In this document: piece by piece, positions 36,419-45,605 of the stretch | Numbering within the stretch: position 1 is the stretch's first letter | Layout of the letters: the number at the start of each line of letters is the position of its first letter | Origin: Beijerinckiaceae bacterium | GTDB taxonomy: Bacteria > Pseudomonadota > Alphaproteobacteria > Rhizobiales > Beijerinckiaceae | NCBI GenBank assembly: GCA_024304885.1 | Contig: JALJOM010000003.1 | Coordinates: forward strand, 1,460,110-1,524,109 | Reading direction: 5' to 3' | Length of the DNA stretch: 64,000 bases | Position numbers and translations under genes: made by a program | The notes under the pieces: model-generated | The model's input: the letters and a program-made list of their open reading frames with translations, nothing else | What the model was told of the DNA's origin: nothing | The model's database searches: none

Positions 36419-38785
36419 TTGGATCCATATTTCAGCCCGATCGACGCCCCGATCGATTGCGCACGCGATGCCGAGCTTGCGGCGCGGCACGCCCAGCTCG
36501 TCTTGAAGTCCATCGGCCGCCGATGCGAAGCCATGGGTCGCACCCATGGTGCGCGGCTGCGCGAGATCGCTTCGCGCTCCGGCGCGCTCACGCGCCGTGC
36601 CCACGACCTCTCGGCTCGGCACGAGCTGCAGCAACAGGGCTTGGCCTATGCGATCGATGCTGCCCAACGCGCAGTCTTGACCCTCGAAGCCCTGGTCCAG
36701 CGCGGCAACAACGACCGCGCCCATGCCGAGGCCGGAACGCCTCCGGTCCTCGTCTACGAGTCCGAGGTCGTCGTCGACGGCGCGGCATTGCCCCGGCCGG
36801 TCAACTATGTCCTTTTGAGGATTCTCCCGCCGGACGGGCTCGAGGTCTACGCCTGGAAGCGCCCCTATCTCATCGTCGACCCGCGCGCGGGTCACGGCGC
36901 CGGTATCGGTGGGTTCAAGACCGACAGCCAGGTGGGGGTCGCGCTCCGCGACGGGCACCCGGTGTATTTCGTGGTGTTCCGTCCGCATCCGGAGCCGGGC
37001 CAGACGCTGGCCGACGTCATGCGGGCGGAGGCCGCCTTCGTGAAGGAAATCGCGCGCCGCCATCCGGCGTCGCCGAAGCCCATCATCGTCGGAAATTGCC
37101 AAGGCGGGTGGGCGATCGCGATCCTCGCTGCCGCCAATCCCGACATCACCGGTCCCCTCGTCCTCAACGGCTCGCCGCTCGCCTATTGGTCGGGCCGTAT
37201 CGGGGAGAACCCGATGCGCTACAATGGTGGACTGCTGGGCGGTGTCGTCCCGGCGATGGTCCTGTCGGATCTCGGCAATGGCGTGTTCGACGGCTGCAAT
37301 CTCGTCGCGAATTTCGAGATGCTCGATCCCGGCCGTAACTACTTCGCCAAATATTTCGATCTCTACCGGGATATCGACAAAGGACGCGAGCGGTTCCTCG
37401 GCTTCGAGCGATGGTGGGGTGGGTTCCATTTCATGACCGAGGCCGAGATCGAGTGGATCGTCGACCAGCTTTTCGTCGGTAACAAGCTCGCGCGCGGCGA
37501 GGCGCGGATCGAGCGTGGTCGCTATCTCGACCTCAAGGCGATCCGCTCACCCATCATCGTCTTCGCCAGCCACGGTGACAATATCACGCCGCCGCAGCAG
37601 GCGTTGAACTGGATCCCGGCCTCCTATGCCGACGAGCACGAGATCAAGATCCGGGGCCAGCGAATCGTCTATATGGTCCACGAGAAGGTCGGACACCTCG
37701 GAATTTTCGTCTCCTCCTCCATCGCCAAGAAAGAGCATGCCGAGGTTGCCTCGACCATGAAGACTATCGAGGCGCTCGCGCCCGGTCTCTACGAGATGAG
37801 GATCGACCAGGTGATCGGGGAAGGCGTCGCGGCGCGCTTCCTCGTGAGCTTCGAGGAGCGCAGGCTCGACGACATTCGTGCCTTGGACGACAGCGACGGC
37901 GACGAGGCGCTTTTCGCGGCCGTGGCGCGTCTGTCCGAGCTCGGCGGCGACGTCTACGATCTCGCCCTGCGGCCCTTGGTTCAGGCCTGTGTCACACCAC
38001 AGCTCGCCGACCTCTATCGCAATCTTCATCCGTCTCGGCTCCAGCGCGAATTCTTCTCCGACCGGACGCCGGCCTTCCGAGGGGTCACGTTCCTGGCAGG
38101 CGCGGTTCGCGCCGAGCGCCGACCGGCAGCGGCGGACAATGTCTTCGTCGAGGCCGAGCGGCTCTGGGCCGACATGGTGCAGCAGTCCTTCGATGTGATG
38201 CGGGATCTGCGTGACAGTCTCTACGAGTGCCTTTTCATCGGCATCTATGGGTCGCCGATCATGAATTGGATCGGGCGCTCGAAGGCCTATCAGCGCGCCA
38301 AGAAGGATCCGGCCGAGCTGCGGTTCCTGCCCGACGTCCAGGCCATTCTCCTCGGCGTGAATCGGGGCGGCTTTGCCGAGGCCGCCATCCGCATGCTCGT
38401 TCTGCTCGCCGAATCCCGCGGCGCGGTGCGCCGCGACAGGCTCGAGCGCTCGGCGAGGGTTCTCGACCGAGACGAGCCCTTCGCCGGGCTCGGCGCCGAG
38501 CGGCGGGCCGCGCTGATCCACGAGCAATCGGTGATCGCAGAGTTCGAGCCGGATCGGGCCATCGATTCCCTCGCCGAGCTGCTGCCCACGCCGGATTTGC
38601 GCACCAAGGCGCTCGGCGTCGTCGAATACATCGCAGGCCCGATCGAGGAGATGGAGCCGCATACCATCACGATGCTGCAGCGGTTTCGCCGCGCGCTCGG
38701 CCTGCCGGCGATCCAGACGACTCTCGCGACGAGCGATCCCTTGGCGAGCAACCGCGAGGCCTCGGCCATGGAGCCCGCGGCCTGA
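36419..38785 (+). CDS. DUF3141 protein with PHA-synthase-like catalytic box
   Basis: A 788-aa protein of the DUF3141 family, found beside ackA/pta/fabI in many proteobacteria. The alpha/beta-hydrolase-like part has the PHA-synthase-type nucleophile box GNCQGG (C227), an aspartate in FASHGDNITPP (D387) and a histidine in EKVGHLGIF (H426), a complete Cys-Asp-His set. An N-terminal helical region (about 15-100) and a C-terminal 300-residue region follow no family I can name. The reaction is unknown; an acyl-transferase or polyhydroxyalkanoate-related role is plausible. The TTG start at 36419 is the only early start in frame with the conserved N-terminus. Confidence 0.8.
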   Translation: MDPYFSPIDAPIDCARDAELAARHAQLVLKSIGRRCEAMGRTHGARLREIASRSGALTRRAHDLSARHELQQQGLAYAIDAAQRAVLTLEALVQRGNNDRAHAEAGTPPVLVYESEVVVDGAALPRPVNYVLLRILPPDGLEVYAWKRPYLIVDPRAGHGAGIGGFKTDSQVGVALRDGHPVYFVVFRPHPEPGQTLADVMRAEAAFVKEIARRHPASPKPIIVGNCQGGWAIAILAAANPDITGPLVLNGSPLAYWSGRIGENPMRYNGGLLGGVVPAMVLSDLGNGVFDGCNLVANFEMLDPGRNYFAKYFDLYRDIDKGRERFLGFERWWGGFHFMTEAEIEWIVDQLFVGNKLARGEARIERGRYLDLKAIRSPIIVFASHGDNITPPQQALNWIPASYADEHEIKIRGQRIVYMVHEKVGHLGIFVSSSIAKKEHAEVASTMKTIEALAPGLYEMRIDQVIGEGVAARFLVSFEERRLDDIRALDDSDGDEALFAAVARLSELGGDVYDLALRPLVQACVTPQLADLYRNLHPSRLQREFFSDRTPAFRGVTFLAGAVRAERRPAAADNVFVEAERLWADMVQQSFDVMRDLRDSLYECLFIGIYGSPIMNWIGRSKAYQRAKKDPAELRFLPDVQAILLGVNRGGFAEAAIRMLVLLAESRGAVRRDRLERSARVLDRDEPFAGLGAERRAALIHEQSVIAEFEPDRAIDSLAELLPTPDLRTKALGVVEYIAGPIEEMEPHTITMLQRFRRALGLPAIQTTLATSDPLASNREASAMEPAA

Positions 38786-38791
38786 GCCTCG

Positions 38792-39598
38792 CTATCTCCC
38801 AGGCGAGGTCTCGAGCCGCGCGAGGTCGAAGCCGTCGATGTCCTGCAGGAGCTCGATGAAGGCCGTGGCGCCATAGTCCGCGCAGGTCTCGCCCTTCTGC
38901 CGCGTCGCCGCCGCCGCATTGCCCATCGCTCCCGACGGCGAGAGATCCTGGGCCATCCAGCCGAAGCCGGTCGGCCGCCCGGCACGGAGCCAGGTGAAGT
39001 CCTGCTCCATCTCGGCGCTGCGCGAGGGGAAGTTTTCGACGCGCTCGGTCCGGACGAGATCGGGCCGGAAAGTCAGCATCAGCGACGTCTCGATGTCGCC
39101 CCCATGGATCCCGTGCGCCTTCTCCTCCGGCGAGAACAGGCCGTCCGGCGTGCCGAACCTGTGCCAGGTCGCCATCACGACGAAAAGGCCAAGCCGCGCG
39201 CGGAGGTCGTGGGCGATCGTATCGAGAATCGCGACATTGCCGCCGTGCGCATTGAGAAGCACGAGCTTGCGGCAGCCGGCGCGATGCACGCATTCGCCAA
39301 GCTCCGTCCAGACCTTGAGCGCCGTCCTGGCGGAGAGGCTGAGCGTGCCCGGAAAATCCCTGTGCTCGACAGAGCAGCCGCAATTCTGGACCGGCAGAAA
39401 GAGCACCGGCAGATCCGCGGGCAGGCGCGCGACGACACGCTCGAGATAGCCCTCCATGATCTGCGTATCGACGCCGAGCGGCAGATGCGGCCCGTGCTGC
39501 TCGGTCGCCGCGACAGGCAGGACGGCGATCGTGCGCGCCATGTCCGCCGCGCGGACATCGGTCCAGGTCATCTCCGCCCAGTAGCGTGTCGGGAGCAT
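38792..39598 (-). CDS. creatininase family protein
   Basis: A 268-aa metal-dependent amidohydrolase. Visible ligand motifs are ATEQHGPHLPLGVDT near the N-terminus, the VLLNAHGGNVAILD loop, and GIHGGDIETSLML. Members include creatinine amidohydrolase, MftE-type and formamide hydrolases; the substrate cannot be told here. It is convergent with the DUF3141 gene with 6 bp between stops. Confidence 0.85.
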   Translation of the reverse strand: MLPTRYWAEMTWTDVRAADMARTIAVLPVAATEQHGPHLPLGVDTQIMEGYLERVVARLPADLPVLFLPVQNCGCSVEHRDFPGTLSLSARTALKVWTELGECVHRAGCRKLVLLNAHGGNVAILDTIAHDLRARLGLFVVMATWHRFGTPDGLFSPEEKAHGIHGGDIETSLMLTFRPDLVRTERVENFPSRSAEMEQDFTWLRAGRPTGFGWMAQDLSPSGAMGNAAAATRQKGETCADYGATAFIELLQDIDGFDLARLETSPGR

Positions 39599-39737
39599 CC
39601 GTGCGTCTCGCGGTGCGGCGAGTTCGATTGCCGCCAGGATACGATTGGTCCTATATCAGGGCTCGTGATGCAAGGAGGAACGCTGGCGGACGGCGGCGAG
39701 GTCGAAACGGCCGGTCGTCGAGCGTAGGCCGGAGCCA

Positions 39738-39841
39738 TCAGACCAATTTCCGGCGAACCGGACATCGGCTCGCGTCGCGAAATTGCGATAGAACGAGAAT
39801 GTAGAGAGAGCTTCCGATCCCGAATCGGAAACCGGCTCTAA
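39738..39841 (-). repeat. dispersed two-hairpin palindromic repeat (copy C, diverged)
   Basis: The minus strand reads TAGAGCCGGTTTCCGATTC, GGATCGGAAGCTCTC, then ATCGCAATTTCGCGACGCGA and GTCCGGTTCGCCGGAAATTG. It aligns end to end with the copy at 57998-58102, in opposite orientation. It lies in the 39599-39886 interval between divergent creatininase and GYF genes, which otherwise holds no gene. Confidence 0.7.
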
Positions 39842-39886
39842 TCGGCCTCGGTCGGGAGTCTCGTCAGGGAGCGCGGGGAGGCGGCC

Positions 39887-40666
39887 TTGGAAAAGTGGAC
39901 CTACCAAAAGGACGGCGCAATCGGAGGGCCGGTCCGGAAGGACCAGCTCACGGCCCTCTACGAGGCCGGCGAGATCACCGAGCGGACGCTCGTGCGGAGC
40001 ACGACCGCGGGGGGCGGATGGCAGCCTTACGAGAAGGTCGCTGGGGTGCGGCTGCGCGCCAAGGGGCGGCCGCTGCCTCGCGCGATCGCGAAGCTCTGGC
40101 CCTGGTTCGTCGTCGTGATGCCGCTCGCCGTCGGCCTCATCGACGTCTTCCTGGTCCAGTCCAAAGGCAACGCCTATATCGCGACGCATACATGGATCGG
40201 CCATGCGCCGGTCATCGTGAATCTCTCGGCACTCGCCTTGTGGCTCGTGCTGATCTGGCGCGATATCAAGCGCGCGGATCGAAGCCACGGCTTCTCGGAG
40301 ATGATCATCTGGCTCGTCGCCACGCCGGTCTTCCAGGCCTTCAGCTGGTGGGGCGCCGCCCTCGTGTCCACGCTGATCAACCTGTCGTTCGGGTTCGAGG
40401 TGCCTGCTTGCGACGGCGACGTCGTCCAGGCGCAGGTCCGCGCCGAGTTCGATCGGGTCGTGGCAAAGCGCGGGGAATCCGGCGCACGGGCGGTGGCGCT
40501 TGAGGACATGCGGCAGCAATGGGGTGGGGAGCGCATCAGGATGTGCGCGGCGAGGCTCGAGGCGACGACGCGATCCTACTCGGTGCGCTACAAGATCGAG
40601 GACAAGGGCAACTGGCTCTTCCGCAACACGATGCACGGGCTCTATGTCACGACCTTCGTGGAATAG
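39887..40666 (+). CDS. GYF-domain-like membrane protein
   Basis: A 259-aa protein with an N-terminal GYF_2-type domain (WTYQKDGAIGGPVRKDQLTALYEAGEITERTLVR and GWQPYEKV), three hydrophobic segments (about 70-90, 105-125 and 145-170), and a C-terminal periplasmic part with two cysteines (VPACDG, IRMCAARL). Function unknown; GYF_2 domains usually bind peptides. TTG at 39887 is used, with GGGGAGGCGGCC upstream as ribosome-binding site. Confidence 0.7.
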   Translation: MEKWTYQKDGAIGGPVRKDQLTALYEAGEITERTLVRSTTAGGGWQPYEKVAGVRLRAKGRPLPRAIAKLWPWFVVVMPLAVGLIDVFLVQSKGNAYIATHTWIGHAPVIVNLSALALWLVLIWRDIKRADRSHGFSEMIIWLVATPVFQAFSWWGAALVSTLINLSFGFEVPACDGDVVQAQVRAEFDRVVAKRGESGARAVALEDMRQQWGGERIRMCAARLEATTRSYSVRYKIEDKGNWLFRNTMHGLYVTTFVE

Positions 40667-40700
40667 GGTGAACCGACGGAGATAGGAGCCGCGTAGATCT

Positions 40701-42320
40701 TCACTCCGCCGCCACCTTCGGCAGGGGCAGTCGTTCCGGATCCTCGCCGCGATCGATCGCCGCGATCTGATCCTCGAGCACGGAGATCACGTGCTGGGCG
40801 AAGGGGCCGACATGGAGGTAGATCACAACCATCGTCACCACCGCCTCGAAAGCGAGCGGGTTGCGCGACAAGATGGTCGTGACGAGGCCCCAGAACAGGC
40901 GCGCGTGCTCCGGGCCGCTCGTCGACATCTTCCACATGACGCGCGCGAGCGTCCTGAAATCCTTCAGAATATAGGAGGGGCGCCGCATCTGCATGAGATA
41001 GGGACGCCGTAGCGCCCGCCCGACCGTGCCCACGCGGCTGAAATAGGCCTCCGGCGTGTAGATCCGTTCGAGGACCTTCTTGTAGTCTTGCAGGATGGCG
41101 CGCTTCGGCCGCAGCGGAACGAAGTTGATGCCTCCGGTGCATTGGTCGCCTTGGCCGGACTTGTCGGGATCGTAGGTATCATAGCCCGGGTAGAGCCGTC
41201 CTTCGCGCTCGAGCCGTCGCGTCATCTGCGTGTTGGGCAGGGCGGTCAGCAGCCCCACCATGCAGACCGGGATGCTGGTCGCCTCGATGCATCCCACCAT
41301 GTCCTCGGAGACGACTTCGGTGTCGGTATCGAACCCGACGATGAACCCCGCGAGCACGTACAGTCCGGCGGAGTAGATCGCGAAGACGCTCTCCTCCATG
41401 CTGCGCCAGGCGTTCTGCTTCTTCTGCGCGGCGACGAGCGTGTCGGTGTTCGAGCTCTCGATGCCGACGAAGACCGCGAAGAAATTCGCCGCGCGCATCA
41501 TCTCGAGAAGCTCGGGATCGTCGGCGAGGTTGAGCGAGGCTTCCGTCGAGAACCGGAACGGGTAGTTGCGCGCTTTTTGCCAGGCCGTCAGCACCGGCAG
41601 GAAGCGCTTGATCGCCTTCTTGTTGCCGATGAAATTGTCGTCCACGAAGTCGAGGTGGCCGCGATAGCCGAGCGTGTAGAGCCGATCGAGCTCGGCCACC
41701 ATCTGCTCGTTGGTCTTGGTGCGGGGCGCCCGGCCGTAGAGCTCGATGATGTCGCAGAACTCGCAATTGAACGGGCAACCGCGCGAGAATTGCACGCCGA
41801 CGAAAAGATAGTGCTCGAAGTTCAAGAGGTCGAAGCGCGGCACGGGGCTCCTGGTGACATCGGCCTTGAACTTCTCGGCGCTGTAGCGCCCCTCGCGCTC
41901 GCCGCGTTCCCAGGCGGCGACGAAGGTGTCGATGATTCCTTCCGCCTCGCCGAGAACCAGGAAGTCGGCGGCCTCGTAGATATGCGGGCTCGAGGTCGGA
42001 TCGGGGCCGCCGACGCAGACGATCTTGCCGAGTCCCTTGCAGCGTCCGATGATCTCGAGCGTGTCCGGCTGCTGCGGCAGCATGCCGCCGGTCATCACGA
42101 GATCGGCGCAGAGGAGGTCGCGATCCTCGAGCTCTTCGACATTGCGGTTGACGAGCCTGAGATCCCAGGTCTGCGGCAAGAGCGCGGCGAGCGTGATCAA
42201 GCCCAGCGGCGGGCACGGGGCGCGGGCGCCCGTCGCCTCGCAAGACGCGCCGAAGCTCCAGAACGAGCTCGCCGTGAACTTCGGGAAAACCAGAAGGACC
42301 TTGGGGGGCGTCGCTGTCAA
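40701..42320 (-). CDS. B12-binding domain radical SAM protein (DUF4070 type)
   Basis: A 539-aa enzyme with an N-terminal cobalamin-binding-like Rossmann domain (about 5-140: VLLVFPKF, PPLGLITLAALLP, VGGPDPTSSP), then a radical-SAM barrel with the cluster motif CPFNCEFC (C182, C186, C189). DFVDDNFIGNKK and GIESSNTDTL follow, and a DUF4070-type C-terminus. Class members methylate or rearrange unactivated carbons. It is not clearly HpnP (hopanoid C-2 methylase). The substrate is unknown. Confidence 0.87.
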   Translation of the reverse strand: MTATPPKVLLVFPKFTASSFWSFGASCEATGARAPCPPLGLITLAALLPQTWDLRLVNRNVEELEDRDLLCADLVMTGGMLPQQPDTLEIIGRCKGLGKIVCVGGPDPTSSPHIYEAADFLVLGEAEGIIDTFVAAWERGEREGRYSAEKFKADVTRSPVPRFDLLNFEHYLFVGVQFSRGCPFNCEFCDIIELYGRAPRTKTNEQMVAELDRLYTLGYRGHLDFVDDNFIGNKKAIKRFLPVLTAWQKARNYPFRFSTEASLNLADDPELLEMMRAANFFAVFVGIESSNTDTLVAAQKKQNAWRSMEESVFAIYSAGLYVLAGFIVGFDTDTEVVSEDMVGCIEATSIPVCMVGLLTALPNTQMTRRLEREGRLYPGYDTYDPDKSGQGDQCTGGINFVPLRPKRAILQDYKKVLERIYTPEAYFSRVGTVGRALRRPYLMQMRRPSYILKDFRTLARVMWKMSTSGPEHARLFWGLVTTILSRNPLAFEAVVTMVVIYLHVGPFAQHVISVLEDQIAAIDRGEDPERLPLPKVAAE

Positions 42321-42511
42321 TCTCCGCTCCTTGCTGGTTGCGGCTCTGCTCGAGCCGGCTCAGGCCGGCCGAGTCTAGGGGCTAACGCTGCGCGGCGCCA
42401 CAGAAAAGAGGATCGCGCCCCGAATCCGGGCTTCTCGGTGATCTCTCGCGCGATTAGTGCTATTGCGCCGGCGCCGAAGCCCGGTTGCACGGATTCGAGC
42501 GAGGTCGTGCC

Positions 42512-43507
42512 GTGAAAATCCTACGTTTCGCTCTCGCGGCACTCGTCTGCGCCGCCTCGCCCGCCTCGGCGCTCGACGAGGTGACCTTTGCGACCAACTG
42601 GCTCGCAGAGGCCGAGCACGGCGGCTTCTACCAGGCCAAGGCCGACGGCACCTATGAAAGATACGGGCTCGACGTCACGATCCTGCAGGGCGGGCCGCAA
42701 ACCAACAACAGGCTTCTCCTCGCGGCGGGAAAGATCGAGTTCAACCTCGGCGCCAACATGATCCAGGCCTTCGATGCCGTCGCCGCCGATACGCCGATCG
42801 TCGCCGTCGCGGCGATGTTCCAGAAGGATCCGTTCATCCTGATGTCGCATCCGGGTATCGGCCTCGACCGGTTCGAGGACCTTCCACGCGCAAAGGCCTA
42901 TATCGGAAAGGAGGCGCAGGCCTCGGTCTATCAATGGTTGAAGTCCGCGCACGAGTTTCGCGACGAGAGAGTGGAGCCCTATTACTTCAACTCGGCGCCC
43001 TTCATCCGCGACAAGACATCGATCCAGCAGGGCTATGTGACATCGGAGCCTTTCGAGATCGCGCGGCTCGGCGGATTCGAGCCCAACGTGTTCCTGCTGG
43101 CGGACTACGGCTACGAATCCTATTCCACCCTGATCGAGACGCGTCGTGATCTCGTCGAGCGCAAGCCCGACCTCGTGCAACGCTTCGTCGATGCCTCGAT
43201 CATCGGCTGGTATCGCTATGTCTACGGCGACGGAGCCGAGGGCAATGCTCTGATCCTGCGTGAGAATCCCGACATCACCGCCGAGCAGCTCGCCTATTCG
43301 CGAGCGAAGCTGAAGGCCTATGGAATCGTCGATTCGGGGGAGACGATGCGGCTCGGTATCGGGGTCATGACGGACGCCCGAGTGACGCGCTTCTTCGGCG
43401 CGATGGTGAAGGCCGGCCTCTTCGCCGACAATCTCCCCTACGAGCGCGCCTATAGGCTCGACTTCGTGGGCAAAGGGGTAGGACTCGACCTGCGTCCACA
43501 GAGGTGA
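42512..43507 (+). CDS. ABC transporter substrate-binding protein, NMT1/THI5-like
   Basis: A 331-aa periplasmic binding protein with a signal peptide (LRFALAALVCAASPASA) and a SsuA/THI5-like fold (VTFATNWLAEAEHGGFYQAKADG, LQGGPQTNNRLLLAAGKIEFNLG). Such proteins bind thiamine precursors (HMP), riboflavin-type compounds, aromatic sulfonates or nitriles. No TPP or FMN riboswitch is visible upstream, so the substrate is open. First of three importer genes; GTG at 42512. Confidence 0.85.
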   Translation: MKILRFALAALVCAASPASALDEVTFATNWLAEAEHGGFYQAKADGTYERYGLDVTILQGGPQTNNRLLLAAGKIEFNLGANMIQAFDAVAADTPIVAVAAMFQKDPFILMSHPGIGLDRFEDLPRAKAYIGKEAQASVYQWLKSAHEFRDERVEPYYFNSAPFIRDKTSIQQGYVTSEPFEIARLGGFEPNVFLLADYGYESYSTLIETRRDLVERKPDLVQRFVDASIIGWYRYVYGDGAEGNALILRENPDITAEQLAYSRAKLKAYGIVDSGETMRLGIGVMTDARVTRFFGAMVKAGLFADNLPYERAYRLDFVGKGVGLDLRPQR

Positions 43508-43519
43508 CGCAATCCACAT

Positions 43520-44311
43520 ATGGGGCTCGCGATGCTCGACACGACAAGGCCACGCGCGCTCGTCACCTTGCACGACGTCGGCAAGGTCTATGCGACAGGG
43601 ACGGTCGCGCTCGCAAATATCGACCTCGAGGTCCGCAGCGGCGAGATCCTCACCCTGCTCGGGCCCTCGGGCTGCGGAAAATCGACGATCCTGCGTCTCG
43701 TCGCCGGTCTCGACACGCCGACGTCGGGCGTGCTGTCTCGAAACCACGCGAACGTGAGAGGAACCGTCGGTTTCGTGTTCCAGGATCCGACCCTCATGCC
43801 TTGGGCCGATGTGTTCGACAATATCTACCTGCCGCTGCGCCTGCAGGGCCAGTCGCGGAACAAGGCCGCGCCCGCGATCGCCGATGTGCTCGAGCGGGTC
43901 GGGCTCGCCAGGTTCGTGAAGGCGTTTCCGCGCGAGCTTTCCGGCGGCATGCGGATGCGCGTCTCGATCGCGCGCGCGCTCGTCTCGCGCCCGCGCCTCC
44001 TCCTGATGGACGAGCCTTTCGCCGCCCTCGACGAGATCACGCGCTTTCGCCTCGACGACGACCTCGTGGCACTACAGGCCGAGCTCGGCACGACGATCGT
44101 CTTTGTCACCCACTCGGTTTTCGAGAGCGTCTATCTTTCGAGCCGCATCCATGTGATGGCCGCGCACCCCGGCCGAATCACGGCCGAGATCGAGATCGAC
44201 ACGCCGTCGATCCGGCGCGGGCGTGAGTTCCGCACGACCCCGGCCTATCTCCATTATTGCAGGCAGGCCTCGGATGCCTTGCAGCGCGCGGCACCCGGAG
44301 AGGACGCCTGA
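43520..44311 (+). CDS. ABC transporter ATP-binding protein
   Basis: A 263-aa ATPase of the nitrate/sulfonate/taurine import group. Walker A is GPSGCGKST (48-56), the Q-loop lies in GFVFQDPTLMPW, the signature in ELSGGMRMRVSIARAL, and Walker B in RLLLMDEPFAALDEITR. Its stop overlaps the permease start (TGATG). ATG at 43520; ATG at 43532 (MLDTT) is an alternative. Confidence 0.92.
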   Translation: MGLAMLDTTRPRALVTLHDVGKVYATGTVALANIDLEVRSGEILTLLGPSGCGKSTILRLVAGLDTPTSGVLSRNHANVRGTVGFVFQDPTLMPWADVFDNIYLPLRLQGQSRNKAAPAIADVLERVGLARFVKAFPRELSGGMRMRVSIARALVSRPRLLLMDEPFAALDEITRFRLDDDLVALQAELGTTIVFVTHSVFESVYLSSRIHVMAAHPGRITAEIEIDTPSIRRGREFRTTPAYLHYCRQASDALQRAAPGEDA

Positions 44312-45099
44312 TGGCGCTTTTGGCCCTTGTCCGGCGCCTGGCCCCCCCGGCACTCGTTTTCACGGCCTTGCTCGGAACCTGGGAGGCCTTCGTGCGGCTG
44401 GCGGAGGTGCCGAGCTTCGTCCTTCCGGCGCCGAGCCTCGTCGCTGCCACGCTCGTCGCCGACCGCGCGACGCTCCTTCCGGCACTACTCGTGACGCTGA
44501 AGATTACGGGTTTTGCCCTCGCCGCGGCGGTCGTCGGTGGTGTGGGTCTTGCGATTCTCTTCTCCCGATCGAGATGGATCGAGCGCTCCGTACTGCCGCT
44601 CGCGATCGTGCTCCAGGTGACGCCGATCGTCGCGATCGCGCCTTTGCTACTCGTCTATCTCGATCCTTCGACCGCAGTCCTCGTCTGCGCCTTCCTCGTC
44701 GCTTTCTTTCCGATCCTGTCCAACACCGCGCTCGGCCTCGCCTCGACCGACCGCAACCTCCTCGACCTCTTCCGCCTCTACGGCGCCTCGCGCCTACAGA
44801 CGCTCCGCCTCCTGCGCCTACCGGGGGCCTTGCCCCATTTCCTCGGAGGCGTGCGGATCGGCGGCGGCCTCGCGCTCATCGGCGCGATCGCGGCGGAGCT
44901 CGCGGCCGGAGCGGCGGGGAAGGGCGCCGGCCTCGCCTTCCGCATCGTGGAAGCGGGCTATCGCCTCAATATCCCGCGCATGTTCGCCGCGCTCGCCTTG
45001 ATTTCGCTGCTCGGAATCGCGATCTTTTCCGCGCTTGCGCTTCTCTCGAATCGCGTGTTGCGCCGCTGGCACGACAGCGCGCTCGACCAGGACAAATAG
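44311..45099 (+). CDS. ABC transporter permease (SsuC/ThiX-like)
   Basis: A 262-aa integral membrane permease with the EAA-loop region (LASTDRNLLDLFRLYGASRLQTLRLLRLPGALPHFLGG) and five to six helices. The C-terminal GAGLAFRIVEAGYRLNIPRMFAAL ends in RRWHDSALDQDK. Third gene of the importer. Its last 58 codons have a decayed homologue at 47455-47630. Confidence 0.92.
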   Translation: MALLALVRRLAPPALVFTALLGTWEAFVRLAEVPSFVLPAPSLVAATLVADRATLLPALLVTLKITGFALAAAVVGGVGLAILFSRSRWIERSVLPLAIVLQVTPIVAIAPLLLVYLDPSTAVLVCAFLVAFFPILSNTALGLASTDRNLLDLFRLYGASRLQTLRLLRLPGALPHFLGGVRIGGGLALIGAIAAELAAGAAGKGAGLAFRIVEAGYRLNIPRMFAALALISLLGIAIFSALALLSNRVLRRWHDSALDQDK

Positions 45100-45232
45100 A
45101 ACCCATACGCGCGGGCCTTTTTCTCGATACGGCACCGGTCGCTTCGCCTTGCGCAAGGAGCCGAACGGGGACAGACTCCAAATCCGCTCGCTGCCGGGAG
45201 AGTCTGCAAGATCGTGCCTGGAACCGTGCGAC

Positions 45233-45244
45233 GGGGGGGGGGGG
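45233..45244. repeat. run of 12 consecutive G
   Basis: An uninterrupted (G)12 tract ends 12 bases before the STAS gene ATG and directly next to its ribosome-binding site (AGGAGGG). Tracts this long are prone to slippage in replication and in sequencing. Confidence 0.85.
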
Positions 45245-45256
45245 CAGGAGGGACCA

Positions 45257-45595
45257 ATGAAATTCGAAGTCGTGGACCTCGAAGGCGGAATTACGAAAGT
45301 CACTCTCGCCGGGAGGCTCGACATCGACGGTGCGGCCGCGGTCGAACGGGAGCTCAACGCCACGGCGGCCAGGAATGACCGTGTCGTGGTGGATCTTTCC
45401 CAGGTGACATTCCTCGCTTCGCTCGGCATTCGTGCGCTCGTCACCGGCGCCAAGGCGACGGCCGCCAACGGAGGCAAGCTCCTGCTCCTGAACCCACAGC
45501 CGAACGTCGAGAAAGTCCTGCGGGCGACCAATGTGGACAAGGTGATGCCGATCGTTCGCGATCTCGAGGAGGTCGCGGCGGTCTTTCTCCTGTGA
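45257..45595 (+). CDS. STAS-domain anti-sigma factor antagonist (RsbV/SpoIIAA-like)
   Basis: A 112-aa single STAS domain (KFEVVDLEGGITKVTLAGRLDIDGAAAVERELN) with VVVDLSQVTFLASLGIRALVTGAKA, where the phospho-acceptor region FLASLGI holds one serine in place of the DSSGL of SpoIIAA. It should switch partners with the HATPase encoded next. ATG at 45257 has AGGAGGG upstream. First gene of a three-gene partner-switching unit. Confidence 0.87.
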   Translation: MKFEVVDLEGGITKVTLAGRLDIDGAAAVERELNATAARNDRVVVDLSQVTFLASLGIRALVTGAKATAANGGKLLLLNPQPNVEKVLRATNVDKVMPIVRDLEEVAAVFLL

Positions 45596-45605
45596 GGCCT
45601 GTCCC

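Noticed and set aside
42321-42511. TPP or FMN riboswitch ahead of the THI5-like importer
   Set aside because: None of the conserved cores (CUGAGA, ACCUGA, AGGGCGGGGUG-like) is present.
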